27,450 bases of DNA, from the IMG/VR virus record IMGVR_UViG_3300009124_000081, positions 1 to 27,450 of that record; one strand, 5' to 3'. A program made the translations under genes and the position numbers. This stretch comes from a virus. The notes beneath the pieces were generated by a model. That model made no database searches. It saw nothing but the letters and a program-made list of their open reading frames with translations, and had not been told where the DNA came from. Positions 24,465 through 27,450 of this stretch are shown here, in pieces (the stretch's first letter is position 1; each line of letters begins with the position of its first letter).

Positions 24465-27450
24465 TGTCGCTAGAACCGATACCTTTGAACAACAAAGGGT
24501 AAAAATTAACGAAATCGGTAATCAAGTATTTTCAGTCACTCAAGGTGGCAGTGACCTTGCTACTGGTAATTTAAAGTTGGGTGATGGGATCAGAACTGCA
24601 CCATCTTTAGCATTTACTTCTGATAATAGTCTTGGAATCTATAAAGCAGATTCTTCTACTATTGGATATGTAGCATCTGGAAAAAAACTTGCAGATTTTG
24701 GATCTACAGCAAATATTTTTTATAAAGATTTTTTAATTCAAAGAAAAACTTTAATTTCTTCTGGACTGTCAATCTTAGATAATGGTTTAAATTATGATAC
24801 TGGATCATATTCTGATATCTCTCTTACTGGTGGTTCAGGAGATGGAGCTACTGTAAGTATAGATGTAACTGCTTACACAGGATCTGTAACAAATGCTGGT
24901 GTTAATTATAATCCAGGGTCTTATTCAAATGTTTTGTTAACTGGAGGAAGTGGAACTGGTTCTACTGTAGATTTTTCTATCGACACAATCGAAGGAAATA
25001 TTACAAATGAAGGTTCTGGATATATCGCAAATGTATACCAAAACGTTTCATTAACAGGTGGTTCTGGATCTGGAGCTACAGCAAATCTTACTGTTATTGG
25101 AGATCCAACATATGTTGGATCTATTACTAATAGCGGATCTGGATATACACAAGGAACATATACTAACATTCCAGTCTACAATGTTCCTAAACAAACATTT
25201 ACAGTAACTGTTGTTTCTAATGGTTCCCCTCCTCCAGACAACATTTATCAAATTAATGCAGTTAGTCACCAGACTTTAACTTTAGAAAAAGGGAACACAT
25301 ATAGATTTGATACATCCGATGCGTCGATATCTGGCCACCCATTTTCTTTTAAATCTTCTGGTGGAGGAATATTATCAGAACAATATTATAGAATACTAAC
25401 AGTTGGAATTACTGGAACTTCTGGTTCGTATACAGATTTAATTATTTCACCAGATGCTCCAACAGAAGTAATTGAGTATTATTGCTTGATTCATTCTGAA
25501 ATGGGTTCAACTGCTTCAATTGTTTCTGGAACCGAAGGAAATTACGGAACTAGTGCATCAGCTGATGCTGAAGTAGATTCAAATGGAAATATTGTTAGTT
25601 TTTCGTTTTCTACTCCTGGCAATGGTTATAAAATTAATGACACTGTAGAAATTGCATCTTTTAATGTTGGTGGGACTGGATCTGGATTTGAATTTACGAT
25701 CACATCAATTACTTATAATGGTGTTGTAACAAATATAACAATTTTAGATGAAGGACAAAATTATCTAGTTGATGATGTTTTGTCTGCAAATACATCTGAT
25801 TTGGGTGGGGTAGGTTCTGGATTCCAATTAACAATTACATCAAATCCAGGGAAAGTATCAAACTTAAACTTTACAGAAAAAGGAACTGGATATGCATTAA
25901 ATGATATTTTAGAACTTTCAACAGGTGCTTCCAATGTTTCCGCTACATTAAGAGGATTAGTAACAGGTCTGACATCAACTCTTGATTCTGCTTCTACTAC
26001 AGTTACAGTTTCTAGCACAACTGGAATTGTTCAGGGAATGGAAGTTAGTAATGTTGGTGGAGGCGATGTTGGCGCTATTGCTCTTGGCACCACAGTTGCC
26101 TCTGTAGATAGTTCCACAACTTTAACTCTCTCCCAAAATCCAACTACATCAGGATCTGCTGAGTTATTATTCAGGTCTTCTGGTAATTTAGTTGATATTT
26201 CCGTAACTTCAACAGATGAAATAGCATTTGGTTATCAAGTAGAAAAAGTTTCTGGATCTGGAATCCTTGCTTCTGGAACTACAGTATCAGCAGTAGATTC
26301 CGATACTAATACGGTTACTCTTTCATCTTTACCAGATCTGGCAGGAGATGTGGTATTGAATTTTATTCCAACTTTCGGAATTGGAACTACACCGTTCCAA
26401 TATACAATAGGTAATGTTGGAGAAATTGAATCATTTTCAATTTCTTCTGGTGGTAATGGATATTCTTTACTGGATCAATTATCAGTAAATCCATTTGATC
26501 TGACACAATCAATTGTATACAATGTATCCAATAAAAATTTACAATTAATTACTTTATCTTCGCCAATTCCAGATGGAACATTATCTGTTGGCGATACAAT
26601 CAAACAAATAGATGGTGGTATTGTTGGATTTTCTACCACGTCCACACCACAAGTATCACCCACTGTAATCAGTGTTAGTACAACTGTAGATCTCAACGAT
26701 GCGTCTACAACAGTTACACTTTCCAGCACAACGGGAATTGTTCAGGGAATGATTGTTGCAGCAGATGCTGGTAGTGTTGGTGATATTAACCCAGGAACCA
26801 CTGTCGCCTCTGTGGACAGTTCTACAGTAATTACTTTATCGGAAGCACCAAGATCAAATGGTTCTGCTAATCTAAGTTTTACAAGCGACGAATCTGAATC
26901 CTTTACTGGTGTATCAAGTACATCTAATGGATCTGGATCACTAGCAACTTTTGATGTTGTAAGATCTGTAAGCGGTGCAATTAGCAGCGTTACAATAAAT
27001 GAATCTGGAAAAAATTATTCAGATGGCGAAACTGTAACAATTTCTGGATCTGATATTGGCGGAACTTCCCCAACTCATGATATTACTTTATCAGTCTCTT
27101 CTACATTTGAAGCTCCATCGCTAGAAATTTATGAAATTAATAGTTCTAGTGGATCTATCCAGTCAATTTTAATTGACTTTGGAAATTTCGCAGATGGGGA
27201 TTATTTTACTCCATTTGGAGCAACAACTCCAGAAAGAGAAATATCAACAGCTGGTGACTTAGAGTATAGATTTTTTATTGATACTGGGAGTGGATCTCAA
27301 ATTTCTCCAGATTTAACTTTATATGTTGGATCTACATATACATTTGACTATTCTGATTCTAGTAATAATGGACATTCTTTTCAACTATCTAAATTTAGAG
27401 ATGGTATTTGGAGTCCAAGTTATATTCAAAATGTATCAACTACTTTAGAT
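24451..27450 (+). CDS. Large tail-fibre-like structural protein, N-terminal 1000 residues
   Basis: From the ATG at 24451 (GAGAG at 24436-24440 as ribosome site) the frame is open for exactly 1000 codons to the window edge; no stop was met. The N-terminus MPAINVARTDTFEQQRVKIN with GSDLATGNLKLGDG (about 34-47) looks like the attachment end of cyanophage fibre-type proteins. Then come: four Gly/Ser-rich beta units with LTGGSGxGAT (108-243), a cupredoxin-like domain (about 248-360), Gly-Tyr units (about 390-500), three copies of a GIVQGM-type beta module (511-574, 580-638, 748-810) and the beginning of a second cupredoxin-like domain near 955-1000. Expected location is the virion tail, in contact with the cell surface. 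The composition is more AT-rich than upstream genes in several hand-counted lines (22% GC in 24721-24780). Function as a receptor-contact fibre is inference. Confidence 0.85.
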   Translation, partial: MPAINVARTDTFEQQRVKINEIGNQVFSVTQGGSDLATGNLKLGDGIRTAPSLAFTSDNSLGIYKADSSTIGYVASGKKLADFGSTANIFYKDFLIQRKTLISSGLSILDNGLNYDTGSYSDISLTGGSGDGATVSIDVTAYTGSVTNAGVNYNPGSYSNVLLTGGSGTGSTVDFSIDTIEGNITNEGSGYIANVYQNVSLTGGSGSGATANLTVIGDPTYVGSITNSGSGYTQGTYTNIPVYNVPKQTFTVTVVSNGSPPPDNIYQINAVSHQTLTLEKGNTYRFDTSDASISGHPFSFKSSGGGILSEQYYRILTVGITGTSGSYTDLIISPDAPTEVIEYYCLIHSEMGSTASIVSGTEGNYGTSASADAEVDSNGNIVSFSFSTPGNGYKINDTVEIASFNVGGTGSGFEFTITSITYNGVVTNITILDEGQNYLVDDVLSANTSDLGGVGSGFQLTITSNPGKVSNLNFTEKGTGYALNDILELSTGASNVSATLRGLVTGLTSTLDSASTTVTVSSTTGIVQGMEVSNVGGGDVGAIALGTTVASVDSSTTLTLSQNPTTSGSAELLFRSSGNLVDISVTSTDEIAFGYQVEKVSGSGILASGTTVSAVDSDTNTVTLSSLPDLAGDVVLNFIPTFGIGTTPFQYTIGNVGEIESFSISSGGNGYSLLDQLSVNPFDLTQSIVYNVSNKNLQLITLSSPIPDGTLSVGDTIKQIDGGIVGFSTTSTPQVSPTVISVSTTVDLNDASTTVTLSSTTGIVQGMIVAADAGSVGDINPGTTVASVDSSTVITLSEAPRSNGSANLSFTSDESESFTGVSSTSNGSGSLATFDVVRSVSGAISSVTINESGKNYSDGETVTISGSDIGGTSPTHDITLSVSSTFEAPSLEIYEINSSSGSIQSILIDFGNFADGDYFTPFGATTPEREISTAGDLEYRFFIDTGSGSQISPDLTLYVGSTYTFDYSDSSNNGHSFQLSKFRDGIWSPSYIQNVSTTLD
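24772..25179 (+). repeat. Four in-frame beta repeats in the fibre-like gene
   Basis: Units begin at 24772, 24886, 25000 and 25123, with spacings of 114, 114 and 123 bases (38, 38 and 41 codons). Each has the pattern [IV]-x-N-x-G-x-x-Y followed by a Tyr-x-[ND] turn, and the first three also have LTGGSGxG[AS]T. The fourth is shortened and runs into the cupredoxin-like domain. Confidence 0.85.
25192..25530 (+). other. Cupredoxin-like (type-1 copper) domain in the fibre-like protein
   Basis: Codons about 248-360 encode a plastocyanin/amicyanin-like pattern: a beta strand, LTLEKGNTYRFDTSD, the ligand His in SGHPFSF (His296) and the C-terminal ligand loop YYCLIHSEMGS (Cys345, His348, Met351). The C-x2-H-x2-M spacing is that of amicyanin. 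All four expected type-1 copper ligands are present. Actual copper binding is not shown by sequence alone. Confidence 0.72.
25981..26880 (+). repeat. Three copies of a GIVQGM-type beta module in the fibre-like gene
   Basis: Copy A (25981-26172, 64 codons) and copy C (26692-26880, 63 codons) share ASTTVT followed by SSTTGIVQGM and later GTTVASVDSS; their DNA is nearly identical across the GGAATTGTTCAGGGAATG stretch. Copy B (26188-26364) is diverged but keeps GTTVSAVDS. Between B and C lies a separate unit with a Gly-Tyr motif. Confidence 0.85.
27310..27450 (+). other. Start of a second cupredoxin-like domain (cut by window end)
   Basis: LTLYVGSTYTFDYSDS followed by NNGHSFQLSKF parallels the first copy (LTLEKGNTYRFDTSD and SGHPFSF). 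The possible ligand is His975; the Cys-His-Met loop would lie beyond the window. Confidence 0.5.

Noticed and set aside
24772-25179. CRISPR-like array
   Set aside because: The repeats are imperfect, coding and in frame, with no constant DNA repeat and no unique spacers.
1-27450. tRNA genes, auxiliary metabolic genes (photosystem, carbon or phosphate genes), introns or homing endonucleases
   Set aside because: The coding sequence is almost continuous, with gaps below 100 bases, and no frame shows such proteins; no cloverleaf was noticed in the gaps.

Overview
The window is a late structural segment of a T4-like contractile-tailed phage, most likely a marine cyanophage of Prochlorococcus or Synechococcus (Kyanoviridae type). 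Four observations support this. All genes lie on the plus strand. The order PAAR spike tip - gp25 - gp6 - gp7 - gp8 is that of a T4-like baseplate cluster. T4-type late promoter motifs (NATAAATA or CTAAATA) precede transcription units. The proteins are built from glycine/serine-rich beta modules typical of marine T4-like phages. No host, metabolic, tRNA or replication gene is visible. The host assignment is inference from these traits, not from a database search.

Layout. Positions 1-194 hold the end of a PAAR-like spike-tip gene. Positions 220-1200 hold three small genes of unknown function: a very basic 49-residue protein, a 227-residue protein and a short acidic/basic protein. A late promoter at 1199-1206 leads into gene 25 (1231-1623), gene 6 (1623-3416) and a giant gene 7 (3422-14029, 3535 residues). 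A strong tandem late promoter (14037-14050) drives gene 8 (14088-15899). Gene 8 is followed by a textbook intrinsic terminator (15921-15948) and then a new late promoter. That promoter starts a second unit: a 2749-residue DUF4815-like baseplate/fibre protein (15997-24246), a 72-residue coiled-coil protein (24246-24464), and the first 1000 codons of a fibre-like protein that runs off the window (24451-27450).

How the genes work together. In T4, gp25, gp6, gp7 and gp8 (with gp53 and gp10) form the baseplate wedge around the hub, and the PAAR protein caps the central spike. Here the wedge proteins keep their recognisable cores but carry large insertions: gp7 is about 3.4 times and gp8 about 1.8 times the T4 length. 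The inserts are repeated beta modules, a YHYH domain (inside gp7) and other units, and related modules recur in the two fibre-type proteins downstream. The window therefore looks like an elaborated host-contact surface assembled by domain insertion. The terminal fibre protein also carries a cupredoxin-like domain with a complete type-1 copper ligand set (His296, Cys345, His348, Met351) and the start of a second one.

Non-coding space is very small: 195-219, 1201-1230, 3417-3421, 14030-14087 and 15900-15996. No gene-free stretch exceeds 100 bases.
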